Positions 8,736-18,900 of a DNA stretch of 64,000 nucleotides are shown here, piece after piece (the stretch's first letter is position 1; each line of letters starts with the position of its first letter). The DNA is taken from the NCBI RefSeq assembly GCF_008195825.1, contig NZ_CP043329.1, positions 3,038,001-3,102,000 of the forward strand, in the 5' to 3' direction. Source of the stretch: Pedobacter aquae (GTDB lineage Bacteria; Bacteroidota; Bacteroidia; Sphingobacteriales; Sphingobacteriaceae). The position numbers were made by a program, and so were the translations under genes. Below the pieces are notes generated by a model. It saw nothing but the letters and a program-made list of their open reading frames with translations. It was not told where the DNA came from and made no database searches.

Positions 8736-10142
8736 ATGGAAGAAGAAGAATTTGACTTTGAATTTTCTGAGGATCCAAAACAATCCGTAGAGCGTTATGA
8801 GGAAATGGTTCGTAACCAGGATCAGTATTTTTTTGATGCCCACGTTTTTGAAAATATCATTGATTACTACATAGAGAAAAACGACCCTGTAAAAGCCTTA
8901 CAGGTGATAGATTATGCCGTATTGCAGCATCCTTTTGCGGCAATGTTTTTAATTAAACAGGCACAATTGTATGTTTTTACAAATGAAATTGACAAAGCCT
9001 TTGCTTCTTTAGACAGAGCAGAGTTATTAGAACCCTCAGAAGGTGATATCTACCTCATTAGAGGAAACATCTACGAAAGCTTAGAACGTCATGAAGATGC
9101 TTTAGAAAATCTTTTAAAAGCATTAGAAATGGCCGAATCTAAAGATGAGGTTTTAATGCAAATTGCTTATGTATACCAAAACATGGGCGATTATGATGAG
9201 GCTGTAAATTACCTAAAACGCTGTTTAGAAAATAATATGGAAAACCAAGATGCACTTTACGAGTTGGCATTTTGTTATGATGTATTAGATAAACAAGACG
9301 AAAGCATACAGTTTTATAAGCAATATATTGATAACGAGCCTTACTCTTTTGCTGCTTGGTACAATTTGGGTAACGCTTACCATAAAATTGGCCTTTTTGA
9401 AAAAGCTATTGATGCTTACGATTATGCTATTTTAATTAAAGAAAACTTCTCATCTGCCTACTTTAACAAGGGCAATGCTTTGGTACAATTAGATAAATAT
9501 GCCGAAGCTATAGAAGTTTATAAGCAAACTTTTGAATACGAACCGCCAAATGCCGATACCTATTGCGCTATTGGCGAATGTTACGAGAAGTTAGAGAAAA
9601 TGGATGAAGCCCGTTCTTATTACAAAAAAGCTGTTAAAATGGATACCAAACTGGCTGATGCCTGGTATGGTATTGGCGTTACGCTTGATTTTGAAGAACG
9701 CTATTTTGAATCGCTACATTTCTATAAAAAAGCCCTTAATTTGGATGATCAAAACCCAGATTTTTGGTTCGCTATGGCTGATGCTTACTACAAGTTAAAC
9801 AACTTAGAAGAATCTGTAAAGGCTTATGAAAAAGTGGTTGAGCTTAATCCTTTAGATGTAGAAGCTTGGTTAGATTATTCGTCAATAGTTTTTGAACAGA
9901 GCAATCTTAAGCTTTGTATCGAAATTATTGCAGAAGGCATTAAAAATAATCCAGATTCTGCCGAGCTTTATTACCGCCTGGTAGCCTATTTATTTGCCGA
10001 TGGGCAGTATAATGAGGCTTTAACACAGTTGCAACTGGCATTAAATACAGATATAGATAAACATTATTTATTGTTTGAATATCTGCCTCAGCTGCAAGAC
10101 AACAAGGTTATTATCGATATCATTAACAGATTCTCTAAATAA
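8736..10142 (+). CDS. Tetratricopeptide-repeat protein
   Basis: A 468-residue cytosolic protein made almost wholly of tandem 34-residue TPR units, about 11 to 12 of them, recognisable by the W/Y-x2-L-G-x3-Y and A-x2-A/S-Y pattern (for example Y-N-L-G-N-A-Y-H-K-I-G and I-G-E-C-Y-E-K-L-E-K). It has no signal peptide or membrane segment. The N-terminus is strongly acidic (M-E-E-E-E-F-D-F-E-F). TPR superhelices are scaffolds for protein partners, and the partner is unknown. The gene lies 76 bases before the phosphosulfolactate synthase-like gene, so the genes to gldD may share transcription. Confidence 0.92.
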   Translation: MEEEEFDFEFSEDPKQSVERYEEMVRNQDQYFFDAHVFENIIDYYIEKNDPVKALQVIDYAVLQHPFAAMFLIKQAQLYVFTNEIDKAFASLDRAELLEPSEGDIYLIRGNIYESLERHEDALENLLKALEMAESKDEVLMQIAYVYQNMGDYDEAVNYLKRCLENNMENQDALYELAFCYDVLDKQDESIQFYKQYIDNEPYSFAAWYNLGNAYHKIGLFEKAIDAYDYAILIKENFSSAYFNKGNALVQLDKYAEAIEVYKQTFEYEPPNADTYCAIGECYEKLEKMDEARSYYKKAVKMDTKLADAWYGIGVTLDFEERYFESLHFYKKALNLDDQNPDFWFAMADAYYKLNNLEESVKAYEKVVELNPLDVEAWLDYSSIVFEQSNLKLCIEIIAEGIKNNPDSAELYYRLVAYLFADGQYNEALTQLQLALNTDIDKHYLLFEYLPQLQDNKVIIDIINRFSK

Positions 10143-10218
10143 GATTTCAAGAATTATAAAATCAAAAGCATCTAGTTAATAGAGTTTTGAATTTTTTTTT
10201 GAATTTTTGCACCCGAAT

Positions 10219-10983
10219 ATGAATTACACACTTAAAAATATTCCTGAGCGTACGCAAAAGCCACGTGAGAAAGGATTAACCATGGTCATGGATAAAGGCT
10301 TAAGCCTTCGCCAGGTAGAAGACTTTCTGGAAGTTTCGGGTACACACACAGATATTGTTAAATTAGGATGGGCTACATCTTACGTAACCCCTAATTTAAA
10401 GGAGAAATTAAAACTTTATAAAGATGCCGGCATACCTGTTTACTTTGGCGGTACTTTATTTGAAGCTTTTATCGTAAGAGACCAGTTTGATGATTACCGT
10501 CGTGTTTTAGAACAATACGGTATGCAGTATGTAGAAGTTTCTGATGGTTCTATAGAAATAGAGCAGGATGAAAAGTGCGAATATATTAGAAAGCTAAGTA
10601 AAGATTTTACAGTTATTTCTGAAGTAGGCTCTAAAGATGCTACCAAAATTTTTGCTCCTTATAAATGGATACAACTCATGAAAACCGAAATTGAAGCCGG
10701 TTCATGGAAAGTAATTGCAGAAGCAAGAGAAGGTGGTAATGTAGGTATCTACCGCGATTCTGGAGAAGTAAGACAAGGTTTAGTTGATGAAATACTAACT
10801 CAAATACCAGAAGAAACCATCATCTGGGAAGCTCCTCAAAAAGCGCAACAAGTTTGGTTTATAGAGTTAATAGGTACTAATGTAAATTTAGGAAATATTG
10901 CTCCGGCAGAAGTTATCCCGCTAGAAACCATCAGATTAGGTTTGCGTGGCGATACATTTAGTCATTTTTTGAATAAGAAGTAA
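10219..10983 (+). CDS. Phosphosulfolactate synthase-like (ComA family) protein
   Basis: A 254-residue TIM-barrel protein of the ComA family, which joins sulfite to phosphoenolpyruvate to make phosphosulfolactate. Family features include G-L-T-M-V-M-D-K-G-L-S near the N-terminus, D-I-V-K-L-G-W-A-T-S, P-V-Y-F-G-G-T-L-F-E, V-S-D-G-S-I-E-I and E-A-R-E-G-G-N-V-G-I-Y. The family was defined in archaeal coenzyme M synthesis; in Bacteroidota a plausible use is making sulfolactate or cysteate for sulfonolipids, which is my inference. The ATG at 10219 is preferred over an upstream TTG at 10207. It is followed 34 bases later by aroE. Other ComA-pathway genes are not in the window. Confidence 0.83.
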   Translation: MNYTLKNIPERTQKPREKGLTMVMDKGLSLRQVEDFLEVSGTHTDIVKLGWATSYVTPNLKEKLKLYKDAGIPVYFGGTLFEAFIVRDQFDDYRRVLEQYGMQYVEVSDGSIEIEQDEKCEYIRKLSKDFTVISEVGSKDATKIFAPYKWIQLMKTEIEAGSWKVIAEAREGGNVGIYRDSGEVRQGLVDEILTQIPEETIIWEAPQKAQQVWFIELIGTNVNLGNIAPAEVIPLETIRLGLRGDTFSHFLNKK

Positions 10984-11017
10984 AGGATACGGTTTAAATA
11001 CCGTTCCAGACAGATTG

Positions 11018-11809
11018 ATGAAGAAATTTGGATTAATTGGCTACCCTTTAGGCCACTCTTTTTCTGAGAAATATTTTACAGAAAAATTTGAGAAATTAGG
11101 TTTAGCAGAGCATGAGTATAAGCTTTATCCGCTTCAAAATTTAAGTGATTTTCCGGCGCTACTTAAAGACGATAAAGATATTTGTGGGATAAATGTTACC
11201 ATTCCGCATAAAATAGGCATCATGTATTACCTGGATGAAATAGACCCGGTGGCCAAAGAAGTTGATGCTGTAAATTGTATTAAAGTTACCCATCATCATG
11301 CTGTAGGTTCTTTATTTTCTGGCGAGTTATGCACCATGAATGCGCATAAACCAAAATTAAAAGGTTTTAATACCGATGTTTATGGTTTTGAGCAATCTTT
11401 AAAACCTATGCTAAAAAGCTACCACAAAAAAGCGCTAGTTTTAGGTAATGGTGGCGCTGCAAGAGCCGTTAAATATGTGCTAGAGAAGTTAAAGATAGAT
11501 TACACTTTTGTTTCTCGTAAGCCTTATGGCAATATTATTTCTTATCAGGATTTAGGTAAAGAAGTTGTTAAAGAGCATAAAATCATCATCAATACCAGCC
11601 CGGTTGGTACGTATCCTCATATAGAAGAAGCGCCGGCTATCCCTTATGATTTTATTGATGATAAGCATTTATTTTACGATTTAATTTACAACCCCCAAGA
11701 AACCACCTTCTTAAAAAGAGGTAAAGAAAAAGGGGCTCAAATTAAAAACGGTTATGAAATGTTAGAACTACAAGCAGAGAAATCTTGGGAAATCTGGAAT
11801 TCTAAATAA
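11018..11809 (+). CDS. aroE: Shikimate dehydrogenase
   Basis: AroE reduces 3-dehydroshikimate to shikimate with NADPH in aromatic amino-acid synthesis. The 263-residue cytosolic protein has the substrate-site G-Y-P-L-G-H-S-F-S (8-16), I-N-V-T-I-P-H-K with catalytic Lys65, N-T-D at 118-120 with catalytic Asp120, and the NADP loop G-N-G-G-A-A-R-A at 143-150. The ATG at 11018 is used; a TTG lies just before it. Between N-C-I-K (86-89) and the G-F-N-T-D motif is a stretch of about 25 residues containing T-H-H-H and two Cys, longer than the short hairpin usual there. It precedes gldD by 9 bases. Confidence 0.95.
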   Translation: MKKFGLIGYPLGHSFSEKYFTEKFEKLGLAEHEYKLYPLQNLSDFPALLKDDKDICGINVTIPHKIGIMYYLDEIDPVAKEVDAVNCIKVTHHHAVGSLFSGELCTMNAHKPKLKGFNTDVYGFEQSLKPMLKSYHKKALVLGNGGAARAVKYVLEKLKIDYTFVSRKPYGNIISYQDLGKEVVKEHKIIINTSPVGTYPHIEEAPAIPYDFIDDKHLFYDLIYNPQETTFLKRGKEKGAQIKNGYEMLELQAEKSWEIWNSK

Positions 11810-11818
11810 TTATACCCT

Positions 11819-12400
11819 ATGAGGCTATTAAATGTATGGATTTGTATAAGTTTTGCCGCATTTATACTAGCATGTAATCAGCCTCATTTTAGTCCAAAAC
11901 CAAGAGGATATTTTAGGATAGAATTTCCTGAAAAGCAATATCAAACTTTTTCCTCAACTGCCCCATTTCAATTTGAGTATCCGGTATACGCCAATATGTA
12001 TCCTGATAGTTCTAAAAACGCCCAACCAAATTGGTATAATTTAACGTTTCCTACCTTTAATGCTAGGTTGCATATTAGCTATTACCCTATTGTTTCTCAG
12101 CAAGAGTTTATACAACTCACAGAAGACTCAAGAAAATTAGCCTTTAAGCATACGGTTAAAGCTACCGGAATAGATGAAGCTTTAATCACCAATAAACAAG
12201 ATCAAGTTTACGGCATTTATTACACTATAAGCGGTAATACAGCATCAGCCAACCAATTTTTCTTAACAGATAGTAGCCGCCATTATCTTAGGGCAGCTTT
12301 GTATTTTAACGAAAAGCCCCAGCAAGACTCTATACAACCCGTGATAGATTTTATCAAAAAAGATATGGATAAAATGATTAAGACTTTTAAGTGGAGATAG
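11819..12400 (+). CDS. gldD: GldD-like gliding-motility lipoprotein
   Basis: A 193-residue lipoprotein with a signal peptide and lipobox L-A-C at residues 17-19. The mature protein starts with the GldD pattern: P-R-G-Y-F-R-I-E-F-P-E-K, then F-E-Y-P-V-Y-A, W-Y-N-L-T-F-P and L-H-I-S-Y-Y-P-I. GldD is required for gliding motility and type IX secretion in Flavobacterium; homologues also occur in non-gliding Bacteroidota, so motility is not implied. It starts 9 bases after aroE, giving a likely shared transcript, while no other gld gene is nearby. A 148-base AT-rich gap follows. Confidence 0.85.
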   Translation: MRLLNVWICISFAAFILACNQPHFSPKPRGYFRIEFPEKQYQTFSSTAPFQFEYPVYANMYPDSSKNAQPNWYNLTFPTFNARLHISYYPIVSQQEFIQLTEDSRKLAFKHTVKATGIDEALITNKQDQVYGIYYTISGNTASANQFFLTDSSRHYLRAALYFNEKPQQDSIQPVIDFIKKDMDKMIKTFKWR

Positions 12401-12499
12401 AAATTACTTTAACTTTATTAGAAATATTTGATTTCTAAAAGCAAATACAGGAAACTTAAATATCTTTAAAAGACATTAATTTATTTTTATAAAAATGTA

Positions 12500-12529
12500 T
12501 TTGTATTATAGATTAAATTTATAGTTTAG
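12500..12529 (+). promoter_or_regulatory. Candidate Bacteroidota promoter for the TM2 cluster
   Basis: TTTG at 12500-12503 and TAGTTTAG at 12522-12529, with an 18-base spacer, resemble the primary sigma factor pattern TTTG...TAnnTTTG with one mismatch in the downstream box. It ends 19 bases before the TM2 start codon. No experimental support is available from sequence. Confidence 0.35.
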
Positions 12530-12548
12530 CCTTAATAAACTTAATTTT

Positions 12549-13001
12549 ATGAAAAAAATAATTTTTACTCTATTAACAGCGGTTTTAATTACGCTAACAT
12601 TTAATCAAACTAGGGCTGCTTTTCCTGTAGCACAAAAAACAAACGATGCTTCTAAAATAATCAACACTGTTACTCCAGTAACTGTTGAAGAAAAAGTTGC
12701 TAGTACAGAAGCTGTAAAAGAAAACCTTAAAGCAGACACTAAAAAGAAGGTAAAAAAAGAAAAGAAATCTTTTGTTGAACGTGTTATGGCAGCAGGTGGT
12801 AAAAGCCAGCTTGTAGCTTTATTACTAGCGTTCTTTGTTGGTGGTTTAGGTATCCATCGTTTTTACCTAGGCTATACTTGGCAAGGCGTTGTTCAACTAT
12901 TAACTTTAGGTGGTTGTGGTATTTGGTCGTTAATTGATTTTATTAGAATTATTTTAGGAGATCTTCAGCCAAAGAATGGTCCTTATGACAAAACTTTATA
13001 A
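12549..13001 (+). CDS. TM2-domain membrane protein
   Basis: A 150-residue protein. Residues 1-23 form a signal peptide (ending T-R-A-A-F), residues 24-75 are a polar linker ending in a very Lys-rich stretch, and about 79-140 form a TM2 domain: two hydrophobic helices joined by G-G-L-G-I-H-R-F-Y-L-G-Y with G-C-G-I-W-S-L-I-D in the second. TM2 proteins are small membrane proteins of poorly known role in bacteria. The gene opens an overlapping cluster: the DUF2752 frame starts inside its last 17 to 26 bases. A promoter-like sequence lies immediately upstream. Confidence 0.88.
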   Translation: MKKIIFTLLTAVLITLTFNQTRAAFPVAQKTNDASKIINTVTPVTVEEKVASTEAVKENLKADTKKKVKKEKKSFVERVMAAGGKSQLVALLLAFFVGGLGIHRFYLGYTWQGVVQLLTLGGCGIWSLIDFIRIILGDLQPKNGPYDKTL

Positions 13002-13317
13002 GTTAAAGCATAACAAATATTTTTTAGCCGCTAAGTTAATTTGCTTAGCGGCTTTTCCTTTGTGGCTTATTTCTATTCCTAAAACATCATTTGATGACCA
13101 TAGTCAAACCTTATGTCTATTTACCTTATTAACTGATATAGAGTGCTACGGTTGTGGCTTAACAAGAGCCTGTATCAGATTAATAAATTTAGATTTTGTA
13201 GGCGCTTGGAACTTTAACAAAGTTTCTTTTATAGTTTTCCCTATTTTGTGCTTCTTGCTACTTCAAGAATTCATCGTTACAAGCAAGAAATTTTTAAAGC
13301 TTATCAATCTTAAATGA
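12985..13317 (+). CDS. DUF2752 membrane protein
   Basis: A protein of about 110 residues with two hydrophobic segments (about 14-28 and 70-90 in this reading) flanking the DUF2752 signature C-L-F-T-L-L-T-D-I-E-C-Y-G-C-G-L-T-R-A. The C-x-G-C-G-L-T-R core is conserved in the family; its function is unknown, and the Cys residues suggest metal or redox binding at the membrane face. The ATG at 12985 is preferred, with an alternative at 12976; both overlap the TM2 gene. Its TGA overlaps the next start as ATGA. TM2 and DUF2752 genes are commonly adjacent in Bacteroidota, which supports a joint role. Confidence 0.85.
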   Translation: MTKLYKLKHNKYFLAAKLICLAAFPLWLISIPKTSFDDHSQTLCLFTLLTDIECYGCGLTRACIRLINLDFVGAWNFNKVSFIVFPILCFLLLQEFIVTSKKFLKLINLK

Positions 13318-14136
13318 AATCCATAATATCTTTTTTTTAGCTCTTTCCCTTTTCAACACCTTTTCTTATGCTGATAGTATTGAAGAAGAATATCTAGGAA
13401 CTATAACTGTTAAAGGTATAGGAGACTATACCTATAAATTAAACCTATTAATAAATGGGGAGAAATTACTAGGAACATCAGTAACTAATATTGGTAATAA
13501 GGATGAAGCTGTTGTTAACATTTTAGGTTCTGTTAATCAAGAAGGGACAATAAGATTCAAAGAAACCAGTATTATTAAAACAAAAATAAAGGAAGATAAA
13601 TCTATTATTTGTTTTATTGAGGCTACTTTAAATAGAAAAAATGTTGATGGTATAGATTTTCTAGAGGGTACTTTTACAGGGAGAGATAAAAGAAAAAACA
13701 TTTGTGGCAGTGGAACTATTAGATTAATAAAAAAGATTTCTAATATTCAACAATTGTCTAACAGCTTTACCATTGCGAATACCACTACCTCTATAGAGAG
13801 ATTATCAAATCATTTAGTTAACATTATACCATGTACTAGCAATAAAGTAAAAGTTAGAATTTTTGATAATGGTAAATTAGATGGTGATGAACTTAAAGTT
13901 ATTTACAATAATAAAGTATTAAGAGAAAGAATAAACCTTAACAATGAAGGGAATATTTTTGAGCTAGAGTTAGCTCAAAACACCAATAATTTAATGCAGG
14001 TATTTGTTCTAAGTGAAGGAAATTACCCCCAAATACTGCAACTATAGAAGTTACTTCAAATAACCAGGTAAGGGTTTATCAGCTAAACTCTTTATTGAAA
14101 ACCATGATTAATATCAAATTTGAATTGATAAACTAA
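13314..14136 (+). pseudogene. Secreted hypothetical protein, broken by two one-base frameshifts
   Basis: The ATG at 13314 overlaps the DUF2752 stop (ATGA). It begins M-K-S-I-I-S-F-F but hits TAG after a run of eight T (13331-13338). One extra T restores a signal peptide (L-A-L-S-L-F-N-T-F-S-Y-A) and a long frame through to 14047. There a second break at C5 (14026-14030) needs one extra base to continue to TAA at 14134-14136, adding P-N-T-A-T-I-E-V. The repaired product is about 274 residues, secreted, with no family I recognise. Both breaks are missing single bases in homopolymers, as in four other genes here, so a sequence error is more likely than true decay. Confidence 0.72.
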
Positions 14137-14137
14137 A

Positions 14138-14167
14138 AAAGGGGAAAGAAATTAATCTTCCCCCTTT
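14138..14167. terminator. Bidirectional terminator
   Basis: AAAGGGGAAAGA at 14138-14149 pairs imperfectly with TCTTCCCCCTTT at 14156-14167. On the reverse strand the stem is followed by a T run (complement of 14135-14140). It lies between the forward TM2 cluster and the reverse SusD gene and fits a terminator for both. Confidence 0.6.
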
Positions 14168-14189
14168 ACTAACCTAACCCAACCAAATT

Positions 14190-15953
14190 TTAATTATATC
14201 CCGGATTTTGTCCGAATTCTTCTGCATTTAATAAAGCATTTAACTCTTCTTGCCTAATTGGGCGTAAGCGGTGGAAAGGTTGTACCTGCGTAATATCAGG
14301 GTTTTGTGCTTTTATAAAATCAACAAAAGCTTGTCCGTTATTAGCACCTAACATCCTCTTTAAATCAAACCAACGAAGATGCTCACCTGCCAATTCTCTT
14401 GCCCTTTCTTTCAGTATAAAATCCTCATTGATATTTGCAGCGCTGACCTGCATAGCTGATGTTTGGTTAACCGGAGTTTTTCTGGCAGCTCTGGTTCTTA
14501 AAACATTGATATAATTTGCGGCAGCACCTGGGTTATTTAACTTCCACTCCGCCTCAGCAGCTATTAAATACATTTCTGCCAAACGCATTACAATAACATC
14601 TTTAAAACCTGGCTGCGCATTAGCTGCAGTACGGTCTGGGTCTCTAAATTTCCTGAAATTAACATAATCTGCGCCTGTAATAATAGTTCCATTGGCATTG
14701 TAAACGCTATCTCTATCAATAACGATATAAGGTCTTAACCGATGATTAGGCACTACTTTTTTAGTGATTAATAAAGCGGTATCAATACCTGCCCTAATAA
14801 CTCTTCCAATAACGCTTGGGTGTTTACGATGGGTAGCCGCTAATGATGCCGTCCAAGTAAAATTGGTATTTGCAATCCACATTTCCTGAAAAGAAGCATC
14901 GTAACGGCTATCTATATTTTCATTAAAATAATCTAAAAAGCTTAATGTTGGCATCAAACGTCTGCTATTTTCAAAGCCGTACTCTAAACTTTGTACCAAA
15001 CCTGGTTTGCCATTATAACGAGCTTGAAAAACTTGATATAAACGGTTACCATTAAGATCATAATTAATAGTTTGGTTAGTAGAATTACTTACCACATAAA
15101 GCGCTTCCCTATTACGCTTGTTGTTAGCAGGGTTCCACATATCAGCATAATTTGCCCAAAGTTCTACTTCCAAAGCTGCTCTGTTATCAATTACGGCTTT
15201 AGCAGCGTCTCTGGCTCTGGTAAAATAGGTTTGAGCTTCTGCACCCGTTGAATAATAAGCTCTTGATAGTAAGGTTCTCGCTAAAAAGCCCATGGCAGAT
15301 TTCCTGCTTGCTCTACTGTACTCATTCCCCCACGCACTTTGTAAAGGAAGGTTTGCAACTGCAAACTCTAAATCTGAAATCATGAGGTTATAAAAATCTT
15401 CAACCGGACTTCTAGTGGCTGTTAGTAATGGTGTTTTAGTTTCCTCTGTACGTAACATCACCCCTCCAAAAGTTTCAACAATATGCCAATAATAAAAAGC
15501 TCTTAAAAAGCGTAGCTCGCCCTCTCTTCTGTTTTTTTCGGTCTGGTTGGTGAAGCCAGCATTGTTAATCCGGTTTATGCCGGCATTACATATATTAATG
15601 GCTTTCCATAAGTCTCGCCATACGGCTCTTACAGGGTTTCCTTGTAAGGGTGTTAAGCCTGCATACTGTGATAATTGCCCTGCGTAAGTATTTTTATCTC
15701 GGTTAAACCATATATCAGTGCCAGATTCTGACATGAAAATACCATCTTCTCTGCCATACCAGGCTCTTTGTTCTGAGTAAGCTGCATTTACATTGGTAAC
15801 AAAGCCTTCTGGGGTAGACCATACAGCATCTGCAGTTGCGCCAGAGGGATTATATTCTTCTAGTTTATTACAAGATATGCTTAAAGTAATACTTGCTGCT
15901 AAACAGCTTAATGTTAAATATCTTTTAGTTCTCATCTTTTTCCTGTTTATCAT
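14190..15953 (-). CDS. SusD/RagB-family nutrient-binding lipoprotein
   Basis: SusD-type lipoproteins sit on the outer surface and form the lid of the SusC channel. The 587-residue protein has a signal peptide and lipobox (S-I-S-C, about residues 25-28), the early P-S-G and A-V-W-S-T-P-E-G-F segments, helical TPR-like repeats, and the conserved C-terminal R-L-A-E-M-Y-L-I-A-A-E-A, I-N-V-L-R-T-R-A and L-K-E-R-A-R-E-L-A-G-E-H-L-R-W-F-D-L-K-R. The SusC stop and this start share a base (TAATG), so they are coupled. A second Met at residue 7 is an alternative start. The ligand is unknown. Confidence 0.94.
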   Translation of the reverse strand: MINRKKMRTKRYLTLSCLAASITLSISCNKLEEYNPSGATADAVWSTPEGFVTNVNAAYSEQRAWYGREDGIFMSESGTDIWFNRDKNTYAGQLSQYAGLTPLQGNPVRAVWRDLWKAINICNAGINRINNAGFTNQTEKNRREGELRFLRAFYYWHIVETFGGVMLRTEETKTPLLTATRSPVEDFYNLMISDLEFAVANLPLQSAWGNEYSRASRKSAMGFLARTLLSRAYYSTGAEAQTYFTRARDAAKAVIDNRAALEVELWANYADMWNPANNKRNREALYVVSNSTNQTINYDLNGNRLYQVFQARYNGKPGLVQSLEYGFENSRRLMPTLSFLDYFNENIDSRYDASFQEMWIANTNFTWTASLAATHRKHPSVIGRVIRAGIDTALLITKKVVPNHRLRPYIVIDRDSVYNANGTIITGADYVNFRKFRDPDRTAANAQPGFKDVIVMRLAEMYLIAAEAEWKLNNPGAAANYINVLRTRAARKTPVNQTSAMQVSAANINEDFILKERARELAGEHLRWFDLKRMLGANNGQAFVDFIKAQNPDITQVQPFHRLRPIRQEELNALLNAEEFGQNPGYN

Positions 15954-18900
15954 TAAAAACCAACATTTAAACCAAATACAAAAGTTCTGCTTAGTGGGCT
16001 GTTTTCTGCACCGCCACGCTCTGGATCATAATTTCTTATCAGCGGACTTCGAGCTACAGTAAGCAAGTTGTTTGCGGTAGCATAAACCCTAACACGGTTG
16101 TAAAAAGATGCTCCAGATTTTATTTTAGGTAAAGTATAGCCTAACGTTAAATTTTTAAGCTTGAAAAAAGAGCCATCAACAAAATTTAAAGCTTGGTAGC
16201 CGGTATAGCCCGGATATGAGCTTAGCGTGGTCCCTCTTCTTGGCCTAGGAAAATCATTAGTAGGGTTTTCTGGTGTCCAATAGTCTAATATTTCTGGTCC
16301 GTTTCCTGTCCCACCTGGGTTAAACCTGCCTAAAAACTCAGCATCTATAGTTTGACCATAACGGGCAATTAAGAAAACTCCTAAATCAAAGTTTTTGTAG
16401 GTGAAATTATTTTGTAAACCTGCTATCCAATTTGGTACTGTAGACCCTACATAAGTTAAATCAGAAGCATTAATTAAAAAATCACCGTTAATATCTCTAA
16501 CTTTTATATCTCCCGGCTGGAAGGTATGGTTACCAACTTTATATAAAGCTGCTTCTGCTGCTTCATCTAATTGCCAGATACCTTGTTTATCAAAAGTATA
16601 AAATGAGGTGATTGGACGACCAAGTAGTAAAGAGCTTCTTTCAAAACCACTGCTAGGGAAAATATCTCTACCATCAATCAATTCAGTAATTTTCTCTCTT
16701 TTTCTATTATAAGTAAGCGTAGAAGACCACGTGAAATTTTTAGTTTGGATATTTCTACTGGTAATTTCTAGCTCAATACCATTGTTTTTAGTACTCGCAA
16801 TATTTTGGGTAACATCAATCATCCCGGTAGAGAGTGGCAAAGTTCTGCTTAATAAAATGTCTGATGTACGAGCCTCATACCATTGAACGGAACCACTGAT
16901 ACGGTTATTAAAGAAGCCGAAATCCAAGCCAATATCTAAAGAAGCTGTTTTTTCCCAACCTAGATTAGTGTTGCCTACAGTACCCTGAAGATGAATGAAT
17001 TTACAGGAACATCACCAAAACTCATATTAGATGCAGAGTTTAATGTGTTTTGTGTGCTATAAACTCCAATATTATAATTTCCACTTACGCCATAACTAGC
17101 TCTTAGTTTAAGATTATTTACCTGGCGGATGTTTTTCATGAAAGATTCCTCAAAAATATTCCATCCTATAGCTGCTGACGGGAAGAAATCCCATTTATTT
17201 CCCGGTGATAATCTGGAAGCGCCATCATACCTGCCTGATGCAGTAAATAAATATTTGCCTTTGTAACTATAATTAATCCTAGCAGCATAAGCCATATTGC
17301 TCCAACCTTCGTAAGCAGAACCTATGGACCTTGTGATAGAAGTGCTAGAAGAATTTAAATCATAAAAAAGCTGTGAGGCTAATATTTGCCCTTGTCCAGA
17401 AGCAGATAAACGATCTACATCACTTTGCTGATAACTAGTAATACCCGTTAAAACCAAATTATGGTCATTGATATTTTTGGTATAGGTTAAGATATTATCC
17501 CAGTTGATGTAACGGTTAAACGCCGTGTTTTGCGATGCCACAGAAATGCGTGGTCCGTTTTGTGCTAAAGATGTTCTATCGTTAAAAATACCTTGTCTAG
17601 AGTTATTAAAATTAGTACCAATATTAGACCTGAAATTTAATCCCTTTAAAGGAGAAACTGATACATATGCATTAGCTACAATGTTATTTCTAAGATTATT
17701 GTTTCTAGCAATAAACTCACTACGCTCATCAGCAAGCGGACTTATCGTTGTTCCATCTGGTAAAGGAAATAACCTTATAGTACCATCCTCATTAAATGGA
17801 GTACCTAAAGGGCTAATTTGTGTGGCTTGCCCTAATGGATTTTGACGGTTATTAGTTGCTGAGTAAACAATTTGTGTATTAAAACCCACTTTCATCCAAT
17901 TATTAACCGTTTGGTCTAAATTTAACCTCATGTTGTAGCGGTTAAAATCATTCCCTCTTAACATGCCATCTTCTTTAAAATATCCGGCAGAACCAAATAC
18001 AGATGTTTTCTCTGAACCTCCGGTGATAGAAACATTGTGACTTTGTTGTGAGCCGTCTCTAATCACTAAATCCATCCAGTCTACAAACTCTCCTGCTTGT
18101 ACAGCATCTAATTCGCCCGGACCATCAAAAATAAGCTGATCATCTGTCATACCAATAGTTCTTGCGGCTTCGCGTCTAAGTTTCACATAACTTTCGCCAG
18201 TTCTTGATGCAGGAAAATCGTAAGTATTGATACCATAGTAGGCATCATAATTAACTTTAACTTTTCCGGCCGTTCCCTTTTTTGTGGTCACGATAATTAC
18301 ACCATTTGCACCTTGTGCACCATAAATAGCAGTTGAAGATGCGTCTTTTAACACTTCTATAGACTCAATATCATTAGGATTGATAGCATCAATACTATTT
18401 CCTTGAAAACCGTCTACAATTATAAGAGGACCATTTCTATTGCTGATATCGTCTCTATTACTGGTTATAGATCTGTTACCTCTAATCACAATGTTAGAGT
18501 TGCCTCCAGCAGCACCAGTATTTCTAACAATATCGGCCCCAGCCACTCTACCTTGTAAAGCTTCAATAGCATTATGGGTTGGTGTTCTTACAATATCTTC
18601 TGCTTTTACAGATGATACAGACCCTGTTAAATCTCTTTTTCTTACAGTTCCGTAACCAATTACAACAACTTCGTCAAGTTCAGAAGCATCGGCGGCTAAA
18701 ACAATATTTACCGTAGTTTGTCCACTGTTAACAGTAATTTCTTGTTGTTTAAAACCTAAATAAGTGACCACTAATGTTGTAGCCTGTTGACCCTGAATAT
18801 TGATACTAAATTTACCATCTATATTAGTTAAAGTACCATTGGTAGTCCCTTTAATGGTAACCGAAGCACCTGGTAAGGGCAAACCTTGCGCATCCACGAT

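Noticed and set aside
16732-16746. CACGTG word in the SusC gene as a parS site
   Set aside because: Only the six-base centre matches; the flanking bases do not fit the consensus. The same holds for CACGTG at 10262 and 62736.
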